Positions 53,781 through 64,000 of a stretch of 64,000 bases of DNA are shown here, in pieces. The position numbers and the translations under genes were made by a program. Origin of the DNA: Aestuariibius sp. HNIBRBA575 (GTDB lineage: Bacteria > Pseudomonadota > Alphaproteobacteria > Rhodobacterales > Rhodobacteraceae). A model generated the notes under the pieces. It searched no databases, had not been told where the DNA came from, and saw only the letters and a list, made by a program, of their open reading frames with translations. Each line of letters begins with the position of its first letter. Position 1 is the first letter of the stretch. The stretch lies in the NCBI RefSeq assembly GCF_040932005.1, contig NZ_CP162414.1, positions 3,189,501 to 3,253,500 of the forward strand, read 5' to 3'.

Positions 53781-54797
53781 TCAGCGCCACGCGCCCCGGG
53801 TCATCAGGCCCAGCTCCTCTAGCTGTTCCCAGCCCTGATAGCGGACCGAATTTTCATACCACAATGTCGGATTGGCGATGATCCGGTCATAGTAATCATC
53901 ATAACGTTCCGCATGGGTAAAATGCTGTCTGCGGCGTTTTTCTTCGTCCGATTTCTGAATGATTCCATCCAGAAATTTACTGTGTAAAAACACGCCTGTT
54001 GGTAAGTGTCGTCGATCATCAAATGCCGCGTTCAGGCGTCGTGGCAATGCGGTATGGGTTGAACTGACATAGGCAAACCGGCGGTTCCAACGCACCAGAG
54101 GAACCTTATGCAAATGGGGCGCGTGACCCGGTTTATCCTGAAAGAAGAGACGTTTACGCACGCCGCCCCGGATTGAAACGTTGCGATATTTCGGCAACAT
54201 TTCCCAGGTGTAATTATCGACATCAAACCAGTTCAGAACCTCTGCTGGATCCTGACCGGGGTGATAGGGCGCTGTGCCAAGCGGACCTTGGGGATACATG
54301 TCCAGCATCATAGCCCCAAATGATGGCGCACCCCGCTGATCAAGCCACCGCGTCAAGACATCCAGAGGGCGATCATCCATATGTGGATAGATCAGTATTT
54401 CGTCCGCATCCGCCGTCAGGCACCAATGACGGGCACCATAGCGCATTTGCAACCATGTCAGCCAATCCACACCAAAACGCGAGTCTCGGTAAGAGGCATT
54501 TGTGGTCCAGACCGACACATCGGGCTGTTGGGTCAGGTATTCGGTTGTGCCATCGTCACTGGCATTGTCCACGATCAGGAAATGACGGATCCCCAGCTTG
54601 CGATAGTGGCTAAGGAAAAACGGCAGGCGCGCGGCTTCGTTGCGCATGGTTGAAAACAGCAACAGATCGTTTTTGCCGATCAGCTTGGTTCGTTGTTGAA
54701 CCGGCGTCAGGGCGTGGCGCGACCGAAAACTGCGCCACAATAGCCGACGCCGACGCAGGCGCATGTCATAGGCGTCGACCAGACGCGACCGGCCCAT
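53781..54797 (-). CDS. GT2/GT92-type glycosyltransferase, copy B
   Basis: Paralogue of 338 residues. Shared blocks with copy A include LFSTMRNEAARLPFFLSHYRKLGIRHFLIVDN, WCLTADADEILIYP (the nucleotide-sugar DxD), SFGAMMLDMYPQGPLG and RKRLFFQDKPGHAPHLHKVPLVRWNRRFAYVSSTH. The chain is basic at its N terminus. galE lies six bases upstream on the same strand. The two copies probably add different sugars, or act on the same glycan at different sites; this is inference. Confidence 0.82.
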   Translation of the reverse strand: MGRSRLVDAYDMRLRRRRLLWRSFRSRHALTPVQQRTKLIGKNDLLLFSTMRNEAARLPFFLSHYRKLGIRHFLIVDNASDDGTTEYLTQQPDVSVWTTNASYRDSRFGVDWLTWLQMRYGARHWCLTADADEILIYPHMDDRPLDVLTRWLDQRGAPSFGAMMLDMYPQGPLGTAPYHPGQDPAEVLNWFDVDNYTWEMLPKYRNVSIRGGVRKRLFFQDKPGHAPHLHKVPLVRWNRRFAYVSSTHTALPRRLNAAFDDRRHLPTGVFLHSKFLDGIIQKSDEEKRRRQHFTHAERYDDYYDRIIANPTLWYENSVRYQGWEQLEELGLMTRGAWR

Positions 54798-54803
54798 TAG
54801 GGT

Positions 54804-55787
54804 TTACCGATCGTAATGGCCATTTTGGTGCCAGCGCCATGCATCTGCGATCATATTCTCCAAGGTGGATCGTGTTGGCTTCCAGCCTAGCTCTTTGTCG
54901 GCGCGCCGACTACCCGAGACAAGTGCGGTCGCATCCCCCGCCCGGCGTGCGCCTTCGATAATGGGAACCGGTTTGTTGGTCACAGACCCAGAATGATGCA
55001 CCACTTCGCGCACCGAAAACCCGGTCCCCGTGCCCAGATTAAACGCACGGCTGCCTTTTTCGTCCTCTAGCCATTTCAGCCCCAGAACATGGGCATCCAC
55101 CAGATCGCAAACATGCACATAATCACGGATACAGGTCCCGTCTGGCGTGTCGTAATCCGTGCCAAAAATGGTCAACGCGTCCCGTTTTCCCTCAATCGCG
55201 TCCAGCATCAGCGGGATCAAATGGGTTTCTGGCTGGTGGAATTCCCCCACTTCGCCATCCGGGTCAGCGCCCGCCACGTTGAAATAACGGAATATGACAG
55301 AGTTTAAGCCATGGGATGCGCGAAAGTTATCAAGGATGTCCTCAATCGCGCGTTTGGATGCGCCATAGGAATTGATCGGCATTTGGGTGCTGTTTTCATC
55401 CAACACCACGCCGTCTTGATCCCCGTAAGTGGCGCAAGTCGATGAAAACACAAAGTTTTTGCAGCCTGCCTCGGCGGCCGCTTCGATCAAATTCAGCGAT
55501 CCGCCCACGTTGGAACGCCAGTATTTGCCGGGGTTTGACATGCTTTCGCCGACCAAAGACAGCGCCGCAAAATGCATCACAGCGACAGGTTTATGTTTGG
55601 CAAACACATCCCGCAGACGATCGCGATCTTGCAAATCGCCCTCTTCGAGGGGGCCAAATTTAACCGCATCCCGCCAACCGGTTTCAAAGTTATCAAACGT
55701 GACAGGGGTATAGCCGGCGCGGGCCAACGCTTTGCAGGCGTGCGACCCGATATAGCCCGCACCTCCCGTTACCAATACTGTTGTCAT
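54804..55787 (-). CDS. galE: UDP-glucose 4-epimerase
   Basis: GalE of 327 residues: NAD loop VLVTGGAGYIGSHACKALARAGY, catalytic Ser-Tyr-Lys in STCATYGDQDG and INSYGASKRAIED, then FRYFNVAGADPDGEVGE and GTCIRDYVHVCDLVDAHVLGL. It makes UDP-galactose for surface polysaccharide. It lies 14 bases after galU and six before a glycosyltransferase gene, so sugar activation and transfer are in one operon. Confidence 0.96.
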   Translation of the reverse strand: MTTVLVTGGAGYIGSHACKALARAGYTPVTFDNFETGWRDAVKFGPLEEGDLQDRDRLRDVFAKHKPVAVMHFAALSLVGESMSNPGKYWRSNVGGSLNLIEAAAEAGCKNFVFSSTCATYGDQDGVVLDENSTQMPINSYGASKRAIEDILDNFRASHGLNSVIFRYFNVAGADPDGEVGEFHQPETHLIPLMLDAIEGKRDALTIFGTDYDTPDGTCIRDYVHVCDLVDAHVLGLKWLEDEKGSRAFNLGTGTGFSVREVVHHSGSVTNKPVPIIEGARRAGDATALVSGSRRADKELGWKPTRSTLENMIADAWRWHQNGHYDR

Positions 55788-55801
55788 TTGCGACCTCGGT
55801 C

Positions 55802-56695
55802 TTATTGCGCGGCGTTTCGAAGGGCGACCATGCTCTCAAGATATTCAGAGAATTCTGGACCCAGATCGGGACGCGCCAGACCAAAGGCAACCGTCGCCTG
55901 CAGGAACCCCGCCTTGGTGCCGCAATCATAGCGCTGACCGGAAAAACGATAGCCAAAGACATCGCGGTCTTCGTTCATTTCCTGCGCAATTGCGTCGGTC
56001 AGCTGGATTTCATCCCCAGCCCCACGATCAATTTTATTCAGGTTCTGCATGATTTTTGGCGACAGGATATAACGACCGATCACCGCCAGGTTTGACGGCG
56101 CTTCGTCTGCGGGCGGCTTTTCGACCATCCCTTTGACCGACACGATGGTGCCCATGTCTTCTTTGACGTCGAGCATCCCATAAGAAGACGCCTTTTCACT
56201 GGGCACTTCCATGGCGGCAACCATGCTGCCACCGGTTTCTTCGTAGGCTTCGACCATTTGCTGCAAACAAGGTTTTTCGGCTGCGATCACATCGTCCGGC
56301 AGGATCACCGCAAACGGTTCATTGGCAACCAAACGGCGGGCGCACCATACGGCATGCCCCAATCCCAGCGCTTTGTGCTGACGGATATACGCGATGGCAC
56401 CGCTATCCATGTTGGTGCTTTTCAGCGTCTCCAACAAATCCATTTTGCCCTTTTTGCGCAGGGTATTTTCCAGCTCGTTAGAGTGGTCAAAATAATCCTC
56501 TAGCGCGCCTTTGCCGCGAGACGTCACAAAGATAAATTCTTTGATCCCGGCGGCGCGCGCTTCGTCGATGGCATATTGGATCAATGGGCGATCAACCAAA
56601 GTCATGATTTCCTTGGGAACCGACTTGGTTGCGGGAAGAAAACGAGTCCCTAAGCCAGCCACCGGAAAGATTGCTTTGGTTACACGTCTCTTCAT
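55802..56695 (-). CDS. galU: UTP-glucose-1-phosphate uridylyltransferase
   Basis: GalU of 297 residues, making UDP-glucose. The N-terminal nucleotide motif is KAIFPVAGLGTRFLPATKSVPKEIM, with DRPLIQYAIDEARAAGI and the FVTSRGKGALEDYFD stretch. The ATG at 56695 is preceded by TTGAGGCC. The gap before it, 164 bases, is AT-rich and probably holds the promoter of galU-galE. UDP-glucose feeds GalE and the transferases downstream. Confidence 0.97.
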   Translation of the reverse strand: MKRRVTKAIFPVAGLGTRFLPATKSVPKEIMTLVDRPLIQYAIDEARAAGIKEFIFVTSRGKGALEDYFDHSNELENTLRKKGKMDLLETLKSTNMDSGAIAYIRQHKALGLGHAVWCARRLVANEPFAVILPDDVIAAEKPCLQQMVEAYEETGGSMVAAMEVPSEKASSYGMLDVKEDMGTIVSVKGMVEKPPADEAPSNLAVIGRYILSPKIMQNLNKIDRGAGDEIQLTDAIAQEMNEDRDVFGYRFSGQRYDCGTKAGFLQATVAFGLARPDLGPEFSEYLESMVALRNAAQ

Positions 56696-56859
56696 TTTAG
56701 GCCTCAAATTTTACATTATTAATCAGTGAATCTGCGATATGCGCCGTCACTACAGGTTGAATATGACAAAATCTTGGTGAAATCCAACCTAGACGCTCAC
56801 AGTGTATATCAAACTAATGATAAATCGGCATTTTTGATGCAAGATCGCGACAATTCTAC

Positions 56860-57660
56860 TCAATTAAGCTTCATTTCGCGCATCATTGCCTCAAGGCGCG
56901 GAACATCTTCGGGGTTGTTCAGTTCCCAGAACTGTCGCCCACGGGATTCGACCTCAACACAAAGCATATGAGAGCCGCGTTCCAAGAAACGTAATTGTTC
57001 CAGACCTTCCAGGCCTTCTAGGGGGCCTGCCGCCCAGCGGGGATAGGCCGCCAGCGCAGAGGGACGATAGGCATAGACCCCAACATGATGAAAAACCGGG
57101 GTTTCATCATCATCTTGATAGGTTTGACCTGTATAAGGGACAACCTCTTTGGAGAAATATAACGCGTTGTTATCTATCCCAAAAACCGCAGTTGTTCCAC
57201 CAACACGACCCGCGCGCCGATCCTCTAGGAACCCGTTCAGCGCCCGCCCGTCACACCGCAAAACGGGTGTGGCCACTTCGGCCACGGGATTGTCGCGCAG
57301 ACCATTGATCAGATCCTCAACAAACCAAGGCGGCGTCAGCGGGGCGTCACCTTGTAGATTGACCACGATGTCATAGCCGCCGCCCAACGCATCATAGGCT
57401 TCGGCCACCCGTTCGGTGCCATTGCGACATGATTCCGATGTCATGACAACTTCGGCACCAAAATCGGTCGCTGCGTCGGCAATGCGATCGTCATCCGTTG
57501 CCACCACAACCCGGTCCACGCCATGCACCTGACAGGCCGCCTCCCAGGAACGTTGCACCAAACTGCGGGCCTGCCCATCCGCCCCGGTCAGATTGACCAA
57601 GGGCTTTCCGGGATAGCGTGTCGACGCAAATCGGGCGGGGATGACGATCAGCGATGACAT
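56860..57660 (-). CDS. kdsB: 3-deoxy-manno-octulosonate cytidylyltransferase
   Basis: KdsB of 266 residues, activating KDO with CTP to CMP-KDO for LPS core. Signatures are LIVIPARFASTRYPGKPLVNLTG at the N terminus, VVMTSESCRNGTERVAEAYDAL, NLQGDAPLTPPWFVEDLI and HHVGVYAYRPSALAAYPRW, though RNGTERV replaces the usual SGTDR. Shares an A with the cysQ stop (TGATG). kdsD of the same route is at 45.4 kb. Confidence 0.95.
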   Translation of the reverse strand: MSSLIVIPARFASTRYPGKPLVNLTGADGQARSLVQRSWEAACQVHGVDRVVVATDDDRIADAATDFGAEVVMTSESCRNGTERVAEAYDALGGGYDIVVNLQGDAPLTPPWFVEDLINGLRDNPVAEVATPVLRCDGRALNGFLEDRRAGRVGGTTAVFGIDNNALYFSKEVVPYTGQTYQDDDETPVFHHVGVYAYRPSALAAYPRWAAGPLEGLEGLEQLRFLERGSHMLCVEVESRGRQFWELNNPEDVPRLEAMMREMKLN

Positions 57661-58457
57661 CAGGCGGTTTTCAGATCAACGCCGGGCGCATAGGCGATAA
57701 AGAACGGATTGGCGAAATCCTCTTTGCCGTAGCGCAATGGGGTGTGGTCATCAAAACGCACGACATCGCCGCCTGCCCCGATCAGAACCGCATGACCGGC
57801 CGCTGTGTCCCATTCCATGGTGCGGCCAACGCGCGGGTAAATGTCCGCTTCGCCTGTCGCGACCAGACAGAATTTCAACGAAGACCCGGCGCTGCGGCTG
57901 TCTTTGACGTTGTATTTGTTGATGTAATCTTCGGTTGCTTGGTCGCGGTGGGATTTGGACGCCACGATCATCAGCCCGTCATTGTCAGGTGTTGTAACGC
58001 TGATCGGCGTCTGTGTGCCGGGGGTCGCGTTGTCAAACGGGGCTTTCTCTTCGGATGTTTTGCCATCCGCATCGGTGATGAACAGGCGGCCTTTGGCGGG
58101 GGCGTAAACCACACCGCGGATCGGTGCGCCGTCAACCACATAGGCTATGTTCACAGTGAAATCGCCGCGACGGTGGATAAACTCTTTGGTACCGTCCAGC
58201 GGGTCCACGATCAAAAACGTGCTGGCGGACAGGGCGTGTGAATCAGATTGCTCTTCGGTGATCAATGTCACATCGGGAAAGGCTGCGCGCAGACCCTTGG
58301 AAATGATCGCATCCGCAGCCAGATCGGCCGCTGTGACCGGGCTGTCATCAGATTTGGACCGCACGTCGAAATCATCCGCTTCGTAAATTTCCATAATCTT
58401 GTCGCCGGCTTCCAGTGCAAGGCGGCGCATTTCTTCTGTTAGTTTCTGAAAATCCAT
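57660..58457 (-). CDS. cysQ: 3'(2'),5'-bisphosphate nucleotidase CysQ
   Basis: Inositol monophosphatase-fold enzyme of 265 residues. The metal motifs are ADAIISKGL, TEEQSDSHALSASTFLIVDPLDGTKEF and, near the end, TMEWDTAAGHAVLIGAGGD. CysQ degrades PAP, the product left when sulfotransferases use PAPS, and also helps sulfate assimilation. Its place in front of kdsB and in the same run as a sulfotransferase gene fits that role. It starts 148 bases from the divergent permease gene. Confidence 0.94.
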   Translation of the reverse strand: MDFQKLTEEMRRLALEAGDKIMEIYEADDFDVRSKSDDSPVTAADLAADAIISKGLRAAFPDVTLITEEQSDSHALSASTFLIVDPLDGTKEFIHRRGDFTVNIAYVVDGAPIRGVVYAPAKGRLFITDADGKTSEEKAPFDNATPGTQTPISVTTPDNDGLMIVASKSHRDQATEDYINKYNVKDSRSAGSSLKFCLVATGEADIYPRVGRTMEWDTAAGHAVLIGAGGDVVRFDDHTPLRYGKEDFANPFFIAYAPGVDLKTA

Positions 58458-58604
58458 ACTTCGTCTCCGATAAAATCAATTCACGGGTGTTTTTGTTGAA
58501 ACACATGTTCGCGCCTCTTATGCTTTCGCTTAAAGAGATCAGCAAGAATTTCATGCGACAAAAGAAAATCGTCCTACAAAATACCCCGATGACAGGACCC
58601 CATT

Positions 58605-59426
58605 ATGTTTGAGGCACGTTCACCCCAATCCGCGCATGGCACCGCCTTGGCGATGGTTGAGCTGATCTATCATTCGATTGTGCGCGAAATCCGCAAGGAT
58701 CACCAAAACGCATTGATGGGTCTGATCATGAATATGATGCAGACCATTGTGTTTGTGATCGCGTTCTATTTTATGTTTTCGGTATTGGGCCTGCGGGGCG
58801 CCGCGATTAAGGGCGATTTCCTGCTCTATATTATGTCCGGGATTTTCCTGTTTCTGACCCACACCAAGGCAATGGGCGCTGTCGTCAAAGCCGAAGGTCC
58901 GGCATCCGCGATGATGAAACACGCGCCGATGAACACCATTGTGACCATCACAGCCGCGGCGGTGGGGTCGCTTTATATTCAGGTTCTGTCCTTGCTGACC
59001 GTGTTGTTTTTGTACCATGTCATCATGACCCCCGTCCTGATCGAAGAGCCGGTAAATGCCTTTGCTATGTTGCTGTTAGCGTGGTTTTCCGGCGTTGCAG
59101 TTGGCGTGATTTTCCTATCGCTCAAGCCATGGTTCCCCGGCTTTGTTCAGATCGCATCACAGATTTACGCCCGGGCCAATATGATCGCATCGGGCAAAAT
59201 GTTTGTGGCCAACACGATGCCGCCCTATCTGATTTCTCTGTTTGACTGGAACCCATTGTTTCATTCCATCGATCAGGCGCGCGGCTTTACCTTTATCAAT
59301 TACGACCCCCTGAATTCTACGGTCAGCTATCCCCTCATCCTGAGTTGCACGTTGATCATGCTGGGAATGATGGGCGAATTTTACACACGTAAATACGCAT
59401 CGGTTAGCTGGACCGCTGGCAAATGA
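58605..59426 (+). CDS. ABC-2 type capsular polysaccharide export permease, KpsM-like
   Basis: Membrane protein of 273 residues with six helices of the ABC-2/KpsM type: NALMGLIMNMMQTIVFVIAFYFMF, MSGIFLFLTHTKAMGAVVKA, and NPLFHSIDQARGFTFINY, the periplasmic loop typical of polysaccharide exporters. No ATPase (KpsT) gene is in the window, so it must pair with one elsewhere. It overlaps the next gene in an ATGA and is divergent from the glycan operon beside it. Confidence 0.82.
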   Translation: MFEARSPQSAHGTALAMVELIYHSIVREIRKDHQNALMGLIMNMMQTIVFVIAFYFMFSVLGLRGAAIKGDFLLYIMSGIFLFLTHTKAMGAVVKAEGPASAMMKHAPMNTIVTITAAAVGSLYIQVLSLLTVLFLYHVIMTPVLIEEPVNAFAMLLLAWFSGVAVGVIFLSLKPWFPGFVQIASQIYARANMIASGKMFVANTMPPYLISLFDWNPLFHSIDQARGFTFINYDPLNSTVSYPLILSCTLIMLGMMGEFYTRKYASVSWTAGK

Positions 59427-60046
59427 TCCGCCGTTTTCTCTGGGCCTATTTGGTCATGATCGCGATGGCCGCGCCTGCTTTGGTTTGGGCGCAATCCTTT
59501 CCGGCGCTTTATGACGTCACGGGCGTTGCGGCGGATGATCAGCTCAACATTCGCGCAGAGCCAAACGCCTCTGCCGCAATTTTGGGCATGTTGGGCCCGA
59601 ATTTACGCGGGGTCGAAATCATCACCGCATCGGATGATGGGCGCTGGGGCATGATCAATGTAGGCGAACAATCCGGCTGGATCAGTTTGCGGTTCATGCA
59701 GCGTTGGGAACAAGGCGATTATGCCCTGACCCGGCGGCTAGCCTGTCACGGAACCGAACCGTTTTGGAGCTTTGATCTGGTCCAAGGAGGCCAGAGCGTG
59801 ATGCAATCCATGGACGGCATTGGGCAGATCTACACCACCGGCTTGATGATTGCCGCACGCGGTTTCACCGGATCTCATGCCATTCAGGGATCAGACAAGG
59901 CCGGTGAATTTACCGCCATGGTCCACAATCGCAGCTGTAGCGATGGCATGTCCGACCAAAACTTTGGGCTGGAAATCGGAATATTGACCACGGGATCAGG
60001 CGAAACCGAAATGCTGTCAGGCTGTTGTTCTCTGCTGGGAAACTGA
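59423..60046 (+). CDS. Secreted protein with SH3b-like domain
   Basis: Protein of 207 residues: signal peptide (MIRRFLWAYLVMIAMAAPALVWA), a bacterial SH3-like domain with QLNIRAEPNASAAILGML and WGMINVGEQSGWISLRFMQR, and a C-terminal part starting CHGTEPFWSFDL that resembles the COG3650/YdhA-type domain, ending with cysteines CC. Role unknown; SH3b domains often bind peptidoglycan. It is translation-coupled to the exporter permease. Confidence 0.75.
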   Translation: MIRRFLWAYLVMIAMAAPALVWAQSFPALYDVTGVAADDQLNIRAEPNASAAILGMLGPNLRGVEIITASDDGRWGMINVGEQSGWISLRFMQRWEQGDYALTRRLACHGTEPFWSFDLVQGGQSVMQSMDGIGQIYTTGLMIAARGFTGSHAIQGSDKAGEFTAMVHNRSCSDGMSDQNFGLEIGILTTGSGETEMLSGCCSLLGN

Positions 60047-60196
60047 CCGGTTTCGCATCGGTGATTCCGGCCCGGTTTGGTTAAAATTTCCTTTAAAAAA
60101 TTGATCGACCAGGGGTGTTAGCGCACCCAACATGGATGATCTGTGCAAAACAAGCGTTTCAATTGCAATTTTGCCGCTGTTTGCCCCTCGTAACCG

Positions 60197-60225
60197 TTGC
60201 AGGTCGCCTTTGTGATCCCTATATA
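60197..60225 (+). promoter_or_regulatory. Candidate heat-shock (RpoH) promoter of dnaK
   Basis: TTGCAG (60197-60202), then a spacer to CCCTATATA (60217-60225). It resembles the alphaproteobacterial heat-shock form CTTGAC-N16/17-CYTATNT as I recall it. About 115 bases lie between it and the dnaK start. No CIRCE repeat was seen. Confidence 0.5.
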
Positions 60226-60339
60226 GCGCTGTGATCCGCGATGGACCATTCCATCGCATCTAATCGTTAATACACGGGCGTGGGTGCCAGTTAGGGTCCG
60301 CGCCTACTCACATCGCCTAATCTAAAGAGGGATTTGAAA

Positions 60340-62253
<1,914 letters not shown>

Positions 62254-62266
62254 TCCGCCTGAAACT

Positions 62267-62296
62267 ATGGGGCCGGTCCTATTCATGGGGCCGGTC
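62267..62296. repeat. Two 12-base direct repeats between dnaK and dnaJ
   Basis: ATGGGGCCGGTC occurs at 62267-62278 and 62285-62296, six bases apart. No inverted copy, so not a terminator; a duplication in the leader of dnaJ or chance. Confidence 0.6.
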
Positions 62297-62322
62297 TCTC
62301 TATTCCCAAAAGGGAGATTTCC

Positions 62323-63474
62323 ATGGCGAAACGCGATTTTTACGACGTATTAGGCGTCGCTAAGGGCGCAAGTGCGGATGAGATCAAGAAAGCCTATCGC
62401 GGCAAAGCGAAAGAGCTGCATCCTGATCGAAACGCCGACAACCCCAAAGCCGAAGATCAGTTCAAAGAAGCCAACGAAGCCTATGAGATCCTGAAGGATG
62501 CCGAAAAGAAGGCAGCCTATGACCGCTATGGCCATGCAGCCTTCGAAGGTGGCATGGGCGGCGGCGGGCGTCCCGGCGGTGGTGGTCAGGGCGATTTTGC
62601 GTCGGCATTTTCGGATGTGTTTGACGACCTGTTTGGTGACTTCATGGGCGGTCGCGGCGGCGGTCAGGGTGGTGGACGCCCACGTGCGTCGCGCGGCAGT
62701 GATCTGCGCTACAACCTGCGGATTTCACTCGAAGACGCCTTTGGGGGAATGCACAAAACCATCAATGTCCCGACATCTGTGGGCTGTGATACCTGCAGCG
62801 GCACGGGCGCCGAAGGTGGTGCTGAACCGCAAACCTGCCCCACATGTTCCGGCATGGGCAAGGTGCGCGCGCAGCAGGGTTTCTTTACGGTGGAACGCAC
62901 CTGTCCGACCTGTAACGGCATGGGCCAGACCATCAAAAACCCATGCGGCAATTGCCACGGTCAGGGTCGCGTCCAAAAGGACCGGTCGCTGTCTGTGAAC
63001 ATTCCTGCAGGTGTTGAAACCGGCACACGTATTCGTCTGGCAGGCGAAGGCGAAGCCGGGATGCGCGGTGGTCCGTCCGGCGATCTCTACATCTTTATTG
63101 AGGTGGATGATCATGACCTGTTCCAGCGTGATGGGCAGCAATTGTTCTGTCGCGTCCCTGTTTCCATGGCCACAGCGGCCTTGGGTGGTGACATCGAAGT
63201 GCCCACCATTGATGGCGGTCGCTCACGCGTGAAAATCCCCGCAGGAAGCCAGTCTGGCCGTCAAATGCGCCTGCGTTCCAAAGGCATGCCAGGTCTGCGT
63301 GGCGGTGCCGCTGGGGATATGTTCATCGAATTGGCCGTGGAAACACCGGTCAATCTGTCCTCCAAGCAGAAAGAATTGTTGCGCGAATTTGACAAGCTGG
63401 GTGAAGAAAATAACCCTCATTCGTCTAAGTTCTTTTCAGCAGTCAAAAGCTTTTGGGACGGGATGAAGGGCTAA
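62323..63474 (+). CDS. dnaJ: Chaperone DnaJ
   Basis: Hsp40 of 383 residues: J domain with the HPD motif ([15 protein letters not shown]), a glycine-rich stretch ([13 protein letters not shown]), four zinc motifs [24 protein letters not shown] and CGNCHGQG, and the C-terminal beta domains ending [14 protein letters not shown]. It stimulates the ATPase of DnaK and delivers clients. AAGGGAG before the ATG at 62323 fits a ribosome site. The terminator at 63495 closes the operon. Confidence 0.98.
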   Translation: MAKRDFYDVLGVAKGASADEIKKAYRGKAKELHPDRNADNPKAEDQFKEANEAYEILKDAEKKAAYDRYGHAAFEGGMGGGGRPGGGGQGDFASAFSDVFDDLFGDFMGGRGGGQGGGRPRASRGSDLRYNLRISLEDAFGGMHKTINVPTSVGCDTCSGTGAEGGAEPQTCPTCSGMGKVRAQQGFFTVERTCPTCNGMGQTIKNPCGNCHGQGRVQKDRSLSVNIPAGVETGTRIRLAGEGEAGMRGGPSGDLYIFIEVDDHDLFQRDGQQLFCRVPVSMATAALGGDIEVPTIDGGRSRVKIPAGSQSGRQMRLRSKGMPGLRGGAAGDMFIELAVETPVNLSSKQKELLREFDKLGEENNPHSSKFFSAVKSFWDGMKG

Positions 63475-63494
63475 ATCCTTACCGATCCAATATC

Positions 63495-63523
63495 AAAGCG
63501 CCCCTATTTTGGGGCGCTTTTTG
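63495..63523 (+). terminator. Terminator of dnaKJ
   Basis: AAAGCGCCCC / GGGGCGCTTT is a perfect ten-base-pair stem with a six-base loop, followed by T. It lies 20 bases after the dnaJ stop. Confidence 0.95.
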
Positions 63524-63580
63524 ATTCTGCATTAAGGTTTGTTAACCAATCCGAAAGCGAATCGACAGCAAGATGGACCC

Positions 63581-64000
63581 ATGTCCAAGCTGCGCCACAT
63601 GGCAGAAATGCCGTTGCCCCTTTTTGTCGCTGATCCCGCAGATCAGGACGTCCAGATCGTGCCAGCCATTCCACAGGGCGCACGCCTACCTTCTTATATT
63701 AAGGATCATCGCAAACGCCTGCGCGCCCGGTTTAACGATGGCGGCGCGGATGCAATGCCCGACTATGAATTGCTGGAACTGGTCCTGTTCCGCGCCATTC
63801 CCCGCCAGGATGTCAAACCAATTGCCCGCGCCCTGATCGACGCCTTTGGGGACTTCAATCGTGTGCTCTCTGCCCCCGCCGCGCGCCTGTCTGAGGTTAA
63901 AGGCATCGGTGAAGCCGTGATTACCGAACTCAAAATTATCGAGGCGGCCACCCACCGTATGGCCCGCGCGCGTGTCATTCAGCGCCCCGTATTGTCCAGC
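63581..64000 (+). CDS. radC: RadC-family protein (UPF0758), 5' part
   Basis: First 140 codons of a RadC-type protein, running off the window. The conserved N-terminal region is clear: RLRARFNDGGADAMPDYELLELVLFRAIPRQD and, after a helix-hairpin-helix like stretch, LSEVKGIGEAVITELKIIEAA. The MPN/JAB metalloprotease-like domain lies beyond the window. The ATG at 63581 begins a 30-residue leader richer in variable residues; no strong ribosome site is visible. Function in DNA repair is disputed for the family. Confidence 0.9.
   Translation, partial: MSKLRHMAEMPLPLFVADPADQDVQIVPAIPQGARLPSYIKDHRKRLRARFNDGGADAMPDYELLELVLFRAIPRQDVKPIARALIDAFGDFNRVLSAPAARLSEVKGIGEAVITELKIIEAATHRMARARVIQRPVLSS

Noticed and set aside
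63573..63836. Plus-strand frame of 87 codons overlapping radC
   Set aside because: Out of frame with the RadC motifs; the ATG at 63581 gives the conserved product.

Overview
The window reads as a chromosome segment of an alphaproteobacterium of the Rhodobacteraceae (Roseobacter group). The basis is the fbcFBC-type cytochrome bc1 operon, a PetP/PetR regulator pair, a Hint-domain protein, a complex I NDUFA9-type protein, a DUF5928 glycosyltransferase and GC-rich third codon positions. It is mostly dense, conserved housekeeping DNA with short gaps and many ATGA or TGATG stop/start overlaps. No insertion sequence, rRNA operon or CRISPR array was seen.

Layout. 1-2.5 kb: end of petA, then petB and petC, closed by a terminator. 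2.5-5.8 kb (minus): thiamine ABC importer thiB-thiP-thiQ behind a TPP riboswitch. 5.9-7.7 kb: aroC and a YedJ-type HD hydrolase. 7.7-10.2 kb (minus): thioredoxin/CcdA pair, a DMT exporter and HU. 10.3-13.6 kb (minus): purine salvage operon ade-amn. 13.7-14.8 kb (minus): ArsR regulator, AHSA1 and YCII genes, with a palindromic operator candidate facing a class II aldolase gene. 15.7-17.2 kb: an epimerase and a Pr6Pr membrane protein. 17.3-20.3 kb (minus): xseB-ispA-dxs. 21.0-23.2 kb (minus): petP-petR-deacetylase-like gene. 23.3-28.3 kb: ilvE, DMT exporter, queG, GST, mtgA and a Hint protein. 28.5-36.1 kb (minus): gltD and gltB, separated by two tandem paralogous secreted proteins. 36.3-38.1 kb: uppP and an NDUFA9-type protein.

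38.25-40.1 kb is the one accessory-looking stretch. A tRNA-Leu(CAG) gene is followed by AT-richer DNA carrying what looks like an orphan CdiA-type toxin domain and two candidate immunity genes, ending against a chopped-looking plus-strand reading frame. 40.1-44.7 kb: FAD dehydrogenase, BASS transporter and an NhaA antiporter with an N-terminal cysteine-free DsbA-like domain.

44.7-60 kb is mainly envelope biogenesis. rnd, kdsD, lptC, lptA, lptB, hpf and ptsN lie on the plus strand. A minus-strand run of about 9 kb (cysQ-kdsB-galU-galE, two GT92-type transferases, a GT14/DUF5928 transferase and a two-domain sulfotransferase) probably makes a sulfated surface glycan. CysQ would clear the PAP left by sulfotransfer, and a polysaccharide-type ABC permease lies beside it. 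60-64 kb: dnaK-dnaJ, a strong terminator and the first 140 codons of radC.
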